A stretch of 64,000 bases of DNA from Lindgomyces ingoldianus (taxonomy: Eukaryota; Ascomycota; Dothideomycetes; Pleosporales; Lindgomycetaceae): assembly GCF_010093535.1 (NCBI RefSeq), contig NW_022985182.1, positions 755,785 through 819,784 of the forward strand. Direction: 5' to 3'. A program made the position numbers and the translations under genes. Below the pieces are notes generated by a model that saw only the letters and a list, made by a program, of their open reading frames with translations, was not told the DNA's origin and did no database searches. This document shows, piece by piece, positions 46,991 through 56,525 of this stretch (position 1 is its first letter; each line of letters begins with the position of its first letter).

Positions 46991-48500
46991 TTACCTCTTT
47001 GAACTGATTCCAACCAACGTGATCCTGAAACCGCTCCGTGGTGCGTGAATTCGAATATCCGTGTCGCCTACTCCGCTTTTCGCTGCTACGGTCGCCTCAT
47101 TGGGCGTCAGTGTCATCAGCCAGCCGCGGTCACGATAGATGAATCCCGAATCCGTGGGATATACTTCAACCTCGACGCCCTCCTTAACACCAAGGGATCG
47201 TTTGCGTCTACTGTAACATTGGGCTCTGCAAATTCGGACTTGAGGATGACTTGCACTGCATCTTGGCTCTCTAAGGTCAGTGTTTTGGGCGCTGAAGCCT
47301 CTGCGGCCTTGGAGAGCTGCCCAAAAGTGCTCGATCCAGGCTTACACCTTCGGGAAGCGCCTTTCGGACACGACGCTCGGAGGCATGGAACCCTTCTGTT
47401 TGGCAAGCCAGTCAAAAGGCCAGATTGATATTCTGGAGTAGCTCAGGTTTACCATGATGGCGCTTAGCCGCGTTTGTCTCACTGCATTTTCAGACTTCCA
47501 CTAACAGTGATCAGAAACTCAAGAGCATGCACGAACAGCAAGAGCTGTAGAGCAGGTCTTTGGGCGGGCGGTGGAGGTGAAGCTAGTCGTGATCGTGATT
47601 GAGTGTCGCACACTACATTGGTCCTTATGTCCAATAGACTCAGATGAAGATCTCTGAGCATTCATTCAATGAACCCCAGCAACCGGTTCGTCCATTCCAC
47701 CCAGCCTCTCTGATTGTAACAAGCGGAGCTACCTAATCCTTGAGAAAACGATGAAGCCGAAATGAGACGGCAGAGCAGCTCGCAATAACATCGGCGTAGA
47801 CAGACGGCAGAACCGTAGGATGGGGAAAGAAGGAATATGTGCAGACTCGGAAAGAGAAATGTTCAGCATACCTTTGATCTCAACCAAATGACGGTTTTCG
47901 GTTTTCAACACCCAATTCCTTACATCCGGGAGCAAGGTCCTCCCCAGAACCTCAAGGCTGCCTCGAATATATCCGAGATTCTCCGGGCTACCCTCGCTCA
48001 ACGCCTCCTTAGTCCATGGCTCCCCTCTATATGCCTTCCTGCGGAAATGTCAGCTCACGCTTCACCTTCTTTACCCAAATAAAACCTGGCCACCAACCAA
48101 CTCCCTCCAGTACAACACCAAACAAACTAACTCATAGGACCCTAACAAGTTCCTCAAAGACCCCCCTCTCCGCCGCCAGGCCACCCCCAGCAAAAAAAAA
48201 AACATAGCAAACTTTCATTGATCCTAACAATCCCCTCAAAGAACCCCCTCTCCCCTATCAGCACCTGTCCTTTGGGATCAGTCCCCCAGCCTTCAAAATA
48301 CCGGGCCCACAATATAATGCCTGTCTCCCCCAATACTTTTCCATCCTCATCCCACCCCTCATCCCCAACCTTCCCTCCGGAAACCGCTCTTCGAGTTTCT
48401 GCAGTATAGACCTTGTATCGGAGTAGATGTCGCCGTCAATGCGGAGGAGGGGGTTACAGCGGTAGTTTATTCCGAGGACAGAGATGGAGGCGTGCGGCAT
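46991..48500 (-). pseudogene. Glutathione-S-transferase-domain protein, pseudogene
   Basis: The start (ATG 48500) gives an N-terminal piece with YRCNPLLRIDGDIYSDTRSI and LEERFPEGRLG, the thioredoxin-fold part. Then SLEVLGRTLLPDVRNWVLKT and, after a gap, WPFDWLAKQKGSMPPSVVSE form the all-alpha part. A tail follows with SEFAEPNVTVDANDPL and VEVYPTDSGFIYRDRGWL, typical of a fungal GST-like subfamily. Defects seen: TAA directly before AWIEHF where a codon is expected; a frame change between AALQ and AAEASAPK; and a one-base deletion in the DPLGV codons near 47192. Frames in the 48150-48350 part are also disturbed, with a duplicated ERG-x-FE motif. The last codons end at TAA 46991. Confidence 0.8.
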
Positions 48501-49848
48501 GGTGAAGGGTTAGATCTAGTGGGAGGGGATGTTAGATGGGTAATGGAATGTGATAGATGGGATCTTATTAATACGAAAGAAAAGGCCAATAGACTCGAGG
48601 ATGCACACTCCGCAAACTCAATCCCCCGCAGTTGCAGAACGGCTTATCTCACATAAGTCAAAAATGGATAGTGGAATAGTACCGTTATATTCAGTGCTGC
48701 TGCTGCTGCCACACTCTCTGTTCTTGTCATGTCCAGTCCTATCTTTTCAACACGCTGAGAAAAAGTTGTCGTACCAATGAAGATAAATGATGGCTATACG
48801 GCCATTGTTCCCAGTCGTTTCGGTACCAAATTTTGCATTGACCAATCAGAGGCTTCAGCCCAGCTTCCATGAGTGTTGAGAGGAGGACGACGGAAGAGGC
48901 TGAATCTAGCGGACACTGTTCTTTGCTTGAAGGGCTCTAGAATACTGATAAGGGATGTGATCGCGTCTTGCTATTCTAATTATGGACCGTGAGAGGGGTG
49001 TGTGTACAGGGAGGAATGAGTATAGAATCGAAGCGTATGGTGCAAATATAGTTAAAGTATTAGAGAGATTGATAGAAGGATATTATAAAGAGAGGTGAGT
49101 ATGTCTCACAAGTATGAAGAGCTTGGTTTAAGGCGGGAACATGTCCCCCCTTGAAGTCTTGAAGTTCTCCCCAATGCCAGCAAGCTGTTTAAGAGCTATC
49201 TCCTTGCTAATCATATCCTGTAAAGAGGCGAGCAATTGAGATTAGAGATATAAACCTCCAGGCTGTAATTCACGACGGAACCCATTCTACTCTTGCGGCT
49301 TGGACAGTCCTAGCGAGGGGGGCAGACCGCGCAAACTGGTTCTAATCACTGTCATCAAGGCTCCGACCATGCGGAAGATATACAGTGCACTACGTACATG
49401 CGTGAATTATTCTAAGAACAACTTAGAGACAAGAGGATTTTGCCACCACATGCAAGGCTAATCTAAGCAAGAGGTCAGCCAGCTCAAATCCTTTCCAATC
49501 ACCTTCCTCGCCAGGCGTGAATAGATAAAGGACATATATCACAACAAGCAGAAGCAACCATCAATTCATGCAAAGTAGTCTATTCAGATCAGAGAGAAAA
49601 GGTCAAAGTAGCACAAAGCCTGCACCCTAGTGACTAGCTACATGATGAAAAGTTTGGGTATCGGGGGTATCTGGTGCACGGGCAAAACAAGCCACAAACA
49701 AGCAATAATCCGCATCGGAAATCCCACCAACAATGAAACCCAAAAAAGAAAACACAAGTCTAGATAGATTGACCAAAAACACCCAGAACCCGTGAAAAAA
49801 TCGAGGAAATATTTTGCAAGCAAACATAGAGAGAGAGAGAGAGTAATT
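48501..49848. other. Intergenic, no gene recognised
   Basis: No coding signal. A (GA)n microsatellite of about 18 bp at 49828-49845 borders the next gene's 3' end. Confidence 0.4.
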
Positions 49849-51432
49849 CTAGTGTGGCATGGTCCTATTGACCTCCACCCAATCCTCTAGACGCTGGAAA
49901 TTGGCAGCGACGAACTTGGCAATGTTCTCGCTGAACGGCGTGCTTCCGATATTCCAGCCGATTGGAATGACGCCAAGGAAGTAGCTGGGAGTGCCGTATG
50001 CGCCATACAGGCTGCGGCCGTAGGTGGAAGTGTTGCAGTAGCTCCAGGCGCGGACCTGCAAGTACAGATAGGCGCAGAGGAGGGCCAAGAGGGCAATGAT
50101 ATGGGGGAACCAGTCGGACATAGAGGGATGCTTGCGGGGGGTGAGTGTAGCCCGAACTGGGGCCGTGGGAGTAGTCTCAACAGCCGTGATCTCAGACATG
50201 CAAAGAACAGGTGCGGATGGAGCCGTGCCAACAGCCTGGGTGTCGGCCGTGGTCGGAACAGGTGTCACTGGAGAAGTCTCCACAGTCGTAATGCCAGACT
50301 TTCGAAGAGCCGGCGCTGGTGGATTCACGTCATCAGTCTGGGTGCCAGCCATGCTCAGACTGGGTGCGATCGGAGCAGTGTCGACAGTCTGAGTGAGAGA
50401 CATAGTTAGAAGTGGCGGGGGGGGTGGTGCAATCGGGGGGATGTCGGCGGTCATGATGATGCCAGAGTAGTCGAAATTCAGAGCAGGGTCCTCCTCAGAG
50501 TCGAGGTTCTCGTCCATGGCATCCAGCTCTTCCTGCAGATTGTCCCCAAGGGTAATAGGTGGGGCGTCGGTTGGGATAGAAGCTGCATCGGCGGCAGCGG
50601 CGGCATCGGATACTTTCTGGAGCGCCTTCTGGAGCTGACCCTCGAGGTGCGCGATGCGCTCGTCCTTGACTTGAACGGTCCTCTCAATGCTCTCAGTATG
50701 CTTTCTCTGTTCGTCGATGTCGTTGTGGAGTTCTATGAGCTGCTCATTGAGAATTCCGGAGTCGTGCTTTGCGGCTTCCAGCTCCTCGAAGCGGTCTTGC
50801 TCGTCTTCCCATTGTTTCTGCAAGCTATTCAGCTTCAGCACAGTGTCCTGGTACAAGATCTCGAGCTCATCGCGTTGCCTTTCAGCGCGCTGGCGTGCAG
50901 TCAAGGTGGATTTGGCATCGGCATATGCTTTCTGGAGGAGATCGTCGGCGTTTTGGGTCGCAGCCTGCTGGTCGTCGAGGTCGCGTCGCGTGTTGAGAAG
51001 CAGCACATTGAGAGCCTTCAATTCGGACTGGAGCTTTGCGATCTGTTCGGCCTGGGAGGTAAGAGCGCGCTCCTTGTCGGAAGCTTCATTGTTGACGCCG
51101 GCCTGCTCCTTCCTGAGGTCGGCAATCTCTTTCTGAAGCCGTTCGATCTCAGCCTCGGCGTCGGCAAGCTGCTGCTCATAATGCGCCAGCTGGCCGCTCA
51201 CATCAGGGCCGTTCCGCGCCATTAGGCGTTGGATGAGGGTTTTGATGACACCACGATCATGGTGGATAGTCTCTTGAGAGTCGGCCAAGGCCTCCTTCGC
51301 GCTAGCGAGCGCGGCTGTGGCGCTAGTGAGCTCGGTTTTAGCGCTAGCCAACTTAGTTTTGGTGCAAGCCAGCTTTGCCTTGAGACTAGTGACCTGGTGA
51401 ACGGGGGTGCTTCCAAAGTTATACGCGTCCAT
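49849..51432 (-). CDS. Long coiled-coil protein with a C-terminal membrane anchor
   Basis: One exon, 527 residues. Residues about 12-285 are a near-continuous coiled coil, beginning with K/A/S/T heptads (TKTKLASAKTELTSATAALA). Then comes an acidic stretch (ELDAMDENLDSEEDPAL), a Pro/Thr region of four imperfect repeats (cores TVDTAPIAP, TDDVNPPAP, TVETSPVTP, AVETTPTAP), and a hydrophobic segment (IIALLALLCAYLYLQV, near 443-460) followed by about 67 residues. The build suggests a tether or golgin-like protein anchored at its C-terminal side. No family is recognised, so function is unknown. Confidence 0.8.
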   Translation of the reverse strand: MDAYNFGSTPVHQVTSLKAKLACTKTKLASAKTELTSATAALASAKEALADSQETIHHDRGVIKTLIQRLMARNGPDVSGQLAHYEQQLADAEAEIERLQKEIADLRKEQAGVNNEASDKERALTSQAEQIAKLQSELKALNVLLLNTRRDLDDQQAATQNADDLLQKAYADAKSTLTARQRAERQRDELEILYQDTVLKLNSLQKQWEDEQDRFEELEAAKHDSGILNEQLIELHNDIDEQRKHTESIERTVQVKDERIAHLEGQLQKALQKVSDAAAAADAASIPTDAPPITLGDNLQEELDAMDENLDSEEDPALNFDYSGIIMTADIPPIAPPPPPLLTMSLTQTVDTAPIAPSLSMAGTQTDDVNPPAPALRKSGITTVETSPVTPVPTTADTQAVGTAPSAPVLCMSEITAVETTPTAPVRATLTPRKHPSMSDWFPHIIALLALLCAYLYLQVRAWSYCNTSTYGRSLYGAYGTPSYFLGVIPIGWNIGSTPFSENIAKFVAANFQRLEDWVEVNRTMPH

Positions 51433-51629
51433 AACGAAATATACGAAATTCCGAAAGGTAAATAAAGGAAGATATCTAATTAAATTTCTAGCTAGGCCAC
51501 AGTCCTATATATTCATCCCTTCTGTGTCTATTCAAACTGCAAAGTACAAAGAGCTACAACAGTATCCTTCACTTCAGCTCCTCTTCATTACTATTGTTCA
51601 ATACGCGTACAATAAGCTAACTAGATTTG

Positions 51630-52110
51630 AGGCAGGATAGTGAATAGCTCGTGCAGTGAAGTATGCCTTGGCAAGTATCGGACCGGTTCAGAGCATGTCG
51701 TAAGTCCCTTCAGCTAACATTCATTTTGACACGACCATCTGAACTATTTCCATTGCTAGACAGGAGAGTGAATGCCTCTAACTGTAAAATAGGGCTTGGC
51801 AAGAGTCGAACGAATACCAAGCAGGCTCAGAGCTCCTTAAGTGGGCCTTCCTCTTGACACACGCACCATCCAAGCTATTCCTTTTTTGGACGGGGGAGTG
51901 AATAGCTCAGCAGGAAAACGGGCCTTGGCAAGAGTCTGAGTGAATCAGAGCCCCCCGGTGCACTTACCAAGAGGACCCATAGGCCCTCAAACTGATCTTA
52001 CCTTACCACCTATTCATCCTATTGTTTGACCGACACAATCCAAGCTATCCCATTATTAAGCAAAGGAGTGAATGCCTCTAGTAGAATAATTGACTTCGGC
52101 AAGAGCCAGT
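51630..52110 (+). repeat. Degenerate tandem repeat, four units of about 130-170 bp
   Basis: The anchor CTTGGCAAG occurs at 51665, 51795 and 51924, with CTTCGGCAAG at about 52094. Each anchor is preceded by a GGAGAGTGAAT-like block and, in three units, by a CCAAGCTATTCC-like block. Spacing is 130, 129 and 170 bp. No gene overlaps. Confidence 0.75.
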
Positions 52111-52872
52111 GCGGCCCAGAACCATCAGTATACGCACCAGAAGGAGAACGAATTGAGCCATGACTATCCTGGGAGCCTCTTAGTCCTTTTGCTAGCTTTC
52201 TGGAACGGCCTTGGTCCTGCTAGAATCTTGCCGTCTCCCTCTTTCAAGCAGAAAGACAACCTCTTACGTTTAAAACAGGAGGTAGACATGCAGCCTCAAC
52301 AACAGTCTCTGACGCCTTTGCGTGTATTTTATGTCTTCTTAGGATAGCCGAAATCCTGCTAGACTCATCCTAGCTCTAGTTTCCACACAGAAGGACATAT
52401 TCTCAGGGTATAAATCAGGTAGGAGGCAGTGAGTTACAATAACTGTCTTGGGTGCCTTTGTGTTCTGTTGTTAGCTTTGGAATAGTCTGCATATCTAAAG
52501 CCCTCACTAGCTTGAGTTCCTATGAAGAGGACCACGCTGTCAGGATTACAGCAAACAGGACGCAGTGCGCTAGATTCTTCATCTAACTTCTTCATAAAAG
52601 CTGACATGCTTAAGAGCCCTTCAGGGGATGCTTAGATCTTAGCTTCGACGGTAAGACACGAACGACCTTAATCGAATGCTAACGGACAAGTCGCGCACAC
52701 TTTGAAGCTCTATGGGAGAAGAGAACAATTTTCGTGATGCAAATGCACGATGGCTTCAACACTGTTATGGATAGGTTGCTTCTGATCTGAATAGTCAACC
52801 TAGAGGGCGACCCGAACGCCAGAATTTCGTAGCGACAATGCTTGCAGACATCAATTAACCCCCCTCCAGCTC
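52111..52872. other. Intergenic, no gene recognised
   Basis: No coding signal or clear repeat beyond the tandem array to the left. Confidence 0.4.
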
Positions 52873-53742
52873 CTACTCAATCCCTCCATCATCCGTCTCC
52901 CTCATCTTCTCAGTCCACTCAAACAGCTTCCCGTAATCCCTACACATATGCTGCGTCCCCCACCCATCCACGGCCCCCAAAAACGCCCCACCATCTGTTT
53001 TAAGGTTTTCGAGCGTGACGTCCGCGGAACACATTAACACTTGACGAAGGTAGTCGAAGCAGTGGGTCCAGTGTCTTGAGAGTATCGGGATGAGATAGCT
53101 GAATTCGAGCGGCTCTGCGGTGGAGGCGACGAGGCTGCGGCGGAGTGTGTTCTGTGGTGGGTTTGTTAGGAAGAGTGTGTGTGGAATGAAAGGAAGGGGA
53201 AAGTAGTCAAGTGGACGGGGATGGCATACGAGACAGTGGAGCTGATGGAATACGGAAACGACTTTTGTTTTGGCGAGTTGGCTAGGCATGTCGTCGGAGT
53301 GCGGAATAGCCTTGCCTTTGGGATCGATTTGAATGAATCCTCGTCCGACTGATGTTGATTAGTGCGGAACATGATTAGAAAACCGAAGGGAATACGTGCG
53401 TGGGATGAGAGCCTCCCAAATCTTATCGGTCTCGGGGTCTGAGTAGTTTGAGAACATGTCGTTGGGCTCAAATGTTACTGGGATGTTGATAGGGAATATG
53501 GACGATGCGCTCGCGCTGATGTTGTGGCTTTTACCGCCACTGTTGCTACTGGTGTTGTCGTTGCTCTTGTGAGGCTTGCTGCGAGTCGTATATTCGGTGC
53601 TGAAAACGGCCCCGAGGATGAATCCAGATACCAGACATACTATCGAAACCATCCATATTTTCCAGGGCTTCTCTGTCCTCTGCTTCGGTCTCTCGTAGAG
53701 AAGTCCCTCTTCGTCCTCGCAGTCTTCCTCACGTGTGCGCAT
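52873..53742 (-). CDS. UstYa-like oxidase (DUF3328 family)
   Basis: Three exons, 53742-53400, 53348-53230 and 53151-52873, 246 residues. The short N-terminal cytosolic part is followed by one membrane helix (IWMVSIVCLVSGFILGAVF, about residues 27-46) and a lumenal domain. Both family His-Cys motifs are present: HQLHC across the end of exon 2 and HWTHCFDYLRQ in exon 3. A terminal WGTQHMCRDYGKLFEWT follows. UstYa proteins catalyse oxidative cyclisation of ribosomal peptides such as ustiloxins, though many are orphans. Intron 1 (53399-53349) is GC-AG with donor GCACGT; it alone restores the conserved GRGF motif in frame. I see no precursor peptide beside it. Confidence 0.9.
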
Positions 53743-54998
53743 TATGACTGAGATCGGTGCGTTGCTGGTGAAGGAATTAGCTAAGGCGTGTGGCAAGGAG
53801 GTGCAGAACGACTTCAGACTCTACTCGTGAGGTCAGCTGTTGGCTAATAAGATAATACATATAATGCAATATAAAATGGTCCTTTGCATCAGGTCGCGCT
53901 TTGTCCAAGAATTAGATCAATCAGGACTACCATGCCTTTACACAGTATGTCTGAGGGAATGGACAATAGGATTGGTGGTCGGCGGTCGCCCGATTGATTG
54001 GAATATATGGCTATGCAATACCCCTCGGCGTAGATCTACCGGATCGTGCGCTGCGTGTAGAGGAAGGTACTAGTCACTGATGATTGGCCATGCGCGTCCA
54101 ACATGTAGGCTTTGGGTGTGTTTGTGCTTTATGTTCCTTCTCGCTGCCCGTCTAGGAGACCGTACATCCGCATGACGGGGAAGAGAAAGGCAGTAGTTCA
54201 AGTGACACTGAAGACAAGTCTACTGAAAGCAAGGAAATATGCCCAAAAAAAGCGAGGTTCTCAGTGCCTCCCATTATTCCATTAGGGGGAGTGGAGGGCC
54301 TGGGTAAAACCCGCACTTCATGGCAACCTTCGCGACCGTATGGCCGTGTCTGTTAAAGAGTGCCCTGTTCACTCGGTTGAAAATACAATGCGCTCGCATC
54401 GTATCAGCCCATGATGCGGTGTTCGATCGCATAAATCAGCCTTCTGTTAAGACTGGTTGTATTCTTCCGCGAGTTTGGCCCAGATCATGCAGGCGAAGCG
54501 ACTATTAGGAGGACTTTTGTGGGACTTTGAAACATGCGAAAATGAACTGGTTAAGATGCCTACTAGGATTATGAGGAGCTCTAAGACGATGATACGATAC
54601 TCGGTGTCGTCGCTTGTCGATGGGGCGAAAAGCACTCTCAACGGGCGCGGTTGCCGGGGGCAGCCATGTTTGTTGTGTTGCGTCACAACTCCCAGCCTCC
54701 TCTCAACCACCTCAATTTTCGCACCACCAGCCACACCGTCCATCAACAAGAGCTGCGGGAGAGCCTCTCCCACTTTCCCTTAATCCCTAAACTATCCTCA
54801 GAACACATCTGACAGATTTCTAGTCTGCATTCGCTGTCTACATATCCTCGTTGTTGCGACTCCCGACCGACGCACAGCTGCGAGCTGCGACTTGGCACTG
54901 CACGACTACACCAGGTCTCGCAGAGCTTCGGCTCACACCTGAGAGCCGTCCCCATCTCTCTCTAAGCACTTCTACGTGCATATACATCACCAGCCAAC
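53743..54998. other. Intergenic, no gene recognised
   Basis: Opposed frames of about 108 codons at 54447-54783 mirror each other and match nothing. The right part is the promoter and leader of the gene starting at 54999. I searched by eye for a signal peptide followed by repeated Lys-Arg-bounded cores and found none. Confidence 0.4.
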
Positions 54999-56525
54999 AT
55001 GGCTCCTCTCCCCGACTCCCTTCTCTCCCTCTCTCGGTCTCTGCTGCCGGAGCAGTACCACCCTACCATCAATGCAGACATCCGCTCCCTCTCCCCGGTG
55101 GCCGTCTACGACCTTCACCTCGCCAAACGAAGCCCCTACCAGGCGAATCCTGCCCAAGGCGCGAAGCCCGCAAAGGCCTACAACAACCTTGGCATTCAAA
55201 TGCTGTTCGCCTTAATTGGTGTTGGCATGGTGTTGACGAGCCTGTGGTTCTTCTTCTGGGCCAAGAACGGAGGCTTCAAGTGGAAGGAGAATGACTGGGA
55301 GGACTACAAGTCTACTGTTCTCCGGCGCAAGGGCCCAGATGGAAAGACGCTCTCCAACGCCACAAAGAGTACGAACCTCGGTGGTGGAAGCGTTGTCCAT
55401 GGTGGCAGCTATGGGGTTGAGAGCAGCGTGGGGTATACCGACGAGACTGGCACGAGCGTAGGCTTCGGCGAGATGCGAGAGGTTGAGGAAGAAAAGGGAC
55501 GCCGTCACTTTGGACTTCGTGGTGGTGAAGCTAAGAAGCATCGTCGCGAAAGTACCTCGAATCGCAAGGACCCCGAGCTTCGCGAATATCGCCATGAGAA
55601 GCCTGCTCGTGTTGGTGGTCTCAATCGTCAAGCTGATGGCATCTATACCGACTACTCAAACACTGAACCCTCTGATCTAGGCTCCAATGTCTCCGGCAAG
55701 CCTCTCGTTACCCCTAAGGACAAGAAGAAGGAAGCCAAAGCTAAAGAACGCCGTGCTAAAGAGCGCATGAGGCTGGCTAAAGAAGCTGAGAAAGTCGCCC
55801 TCAAGAACGCCGCCGCTGAAGCCAAAGCAAAGAAGGAAAACGAAAAAGCCGAGGCAAAGAAGACCAAAGCCCAGCAAAAGGAGCAGAGGAAACAGAAGAA
55901 GTCCACTCTTACCGAAGCCACTCCCACCGAGGCCACTCCCACTGAGGCCGCTCCTACCGAGGCCGCTCTCTCTGAAGCCGACATCACAGAAGCCGGCCCA
56001 GCAACAGCAGGCCCAGCAGGCCGTCGCGCTCCCCCTTCAGCTGCATACTCTTTCACGACCGGCGACGACACCAACACCATCTACACGGGCGCCTACACCG
56101 ACAACCGCACCGCCCCGTCCGAAATCAACGAATCCTCATACTACTCTGACTACCGTCCCAACGCAGACCCCGCCGCTTTCGCCAATGCAACAGCAAATCG
56201 CTCCCGTCGCTCTCGTCCGGGCGAATCTCGCTCCCGTCACTCCTCGCCTCGCAAACAGCATCAGTCCCGCTCTCGTCCGTCGAGGACTCCGTCTGACATC
56301 TTCACCCAGACTAATGGCAATGTCCAGGGTACCATCTCGTATCCGTGCCACATCCCCGGCCTGAGTTCTGCGGGTAGTGTCGGTGTATCGGAGAGTGTCA
56401 GTCAGGTTGCAGGACCGAGTCAAGGGGGAAATAGACGTGGTGGACGCGATGTTATGGATGGGTATCGGCGAGGTGGTGTGAGGGCCGTGGGGAGGAGGGA
56501 TAGTTTGAGTGATAGTGATGCTTGA
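54999..56525 (+). CDS. Conserved-looking fungal single-pass membrane protein
   Basis: One exon, 508 residues. The first 130 residues have the compact, conserved look of a fungal family (SLLPEQYHPTINADIRSLSP, VAVYDLHLAKRSPYQ, KAYNNLGIQ). A single membrane helix is at about 66-90 (MLFALIGVGMVLTSLWFFFW), then KWKENDWEDYKSTVLRRKGP and GGGSVVHGG. The rest is disordered: a Lys/Ala/Glu-rich coiled segment, short TEATP repeats at about 305-330, and Arg/Ser-rich tails. It probably acts at an internal membrane with a long cytosolic tail. I cannot name the family or function. Confidence 0.85.
   Translation: MAPLPDSLLSLSRSLLPEQYHPTINADIRSLSPVAVYDLHLAKRSPYQANPAQGAKPAKAYNNLGIQMLFALIGVGMVLTSLWFFFWAKNGGFKWKENDWEDYKSTVLRRKGPDGKTLSNATKSTNLGGGSVVHGGSYGVESSVGYTDETGTSVGFGEMREVEEEKGRRHFGLRGGEAKKHRRESTSNRKDPELREYRHEKPARVGGLNRQADGIYTDYSNTEPSDLGSNVSGKPLVTPKDKKKEAKAKERRAKERMRLAKEAEKVALKNAAAEAKAKKENEKAEAKKTKAQQKEQRKQKKSTLTEATPTEATPTEAAPTEAALSEADITEAGPATAGPAGRRAPPSAAYSFTTGDDTNTIYTGAYTDNRTAPSEINESSYYSDYRPNADPAAFANATANRSRRSRPGESRSRHSSPRKQHQSRSRPSRTPSDIFTQTNGNVQGTISYPCHIPGLSSAGSVGVSESVSQVAGPSQGGNRRGGRDVMDGYRRGGVRAVGRRDSLSDSDA

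Noticed and set aside
50647..51225. 192-codon plus-strand frame
   Set aside because: Antisense to the coiled-coil gene; Leu/Val-rich peptide is the mirror of Lys/Glu/Gln codons.
53743..54998. RiPP precursor gene next to the UstYa-like gene
   Set aside because: No signal peptide followed by repeated cores with Lys-Arg sites was visible on either strand.
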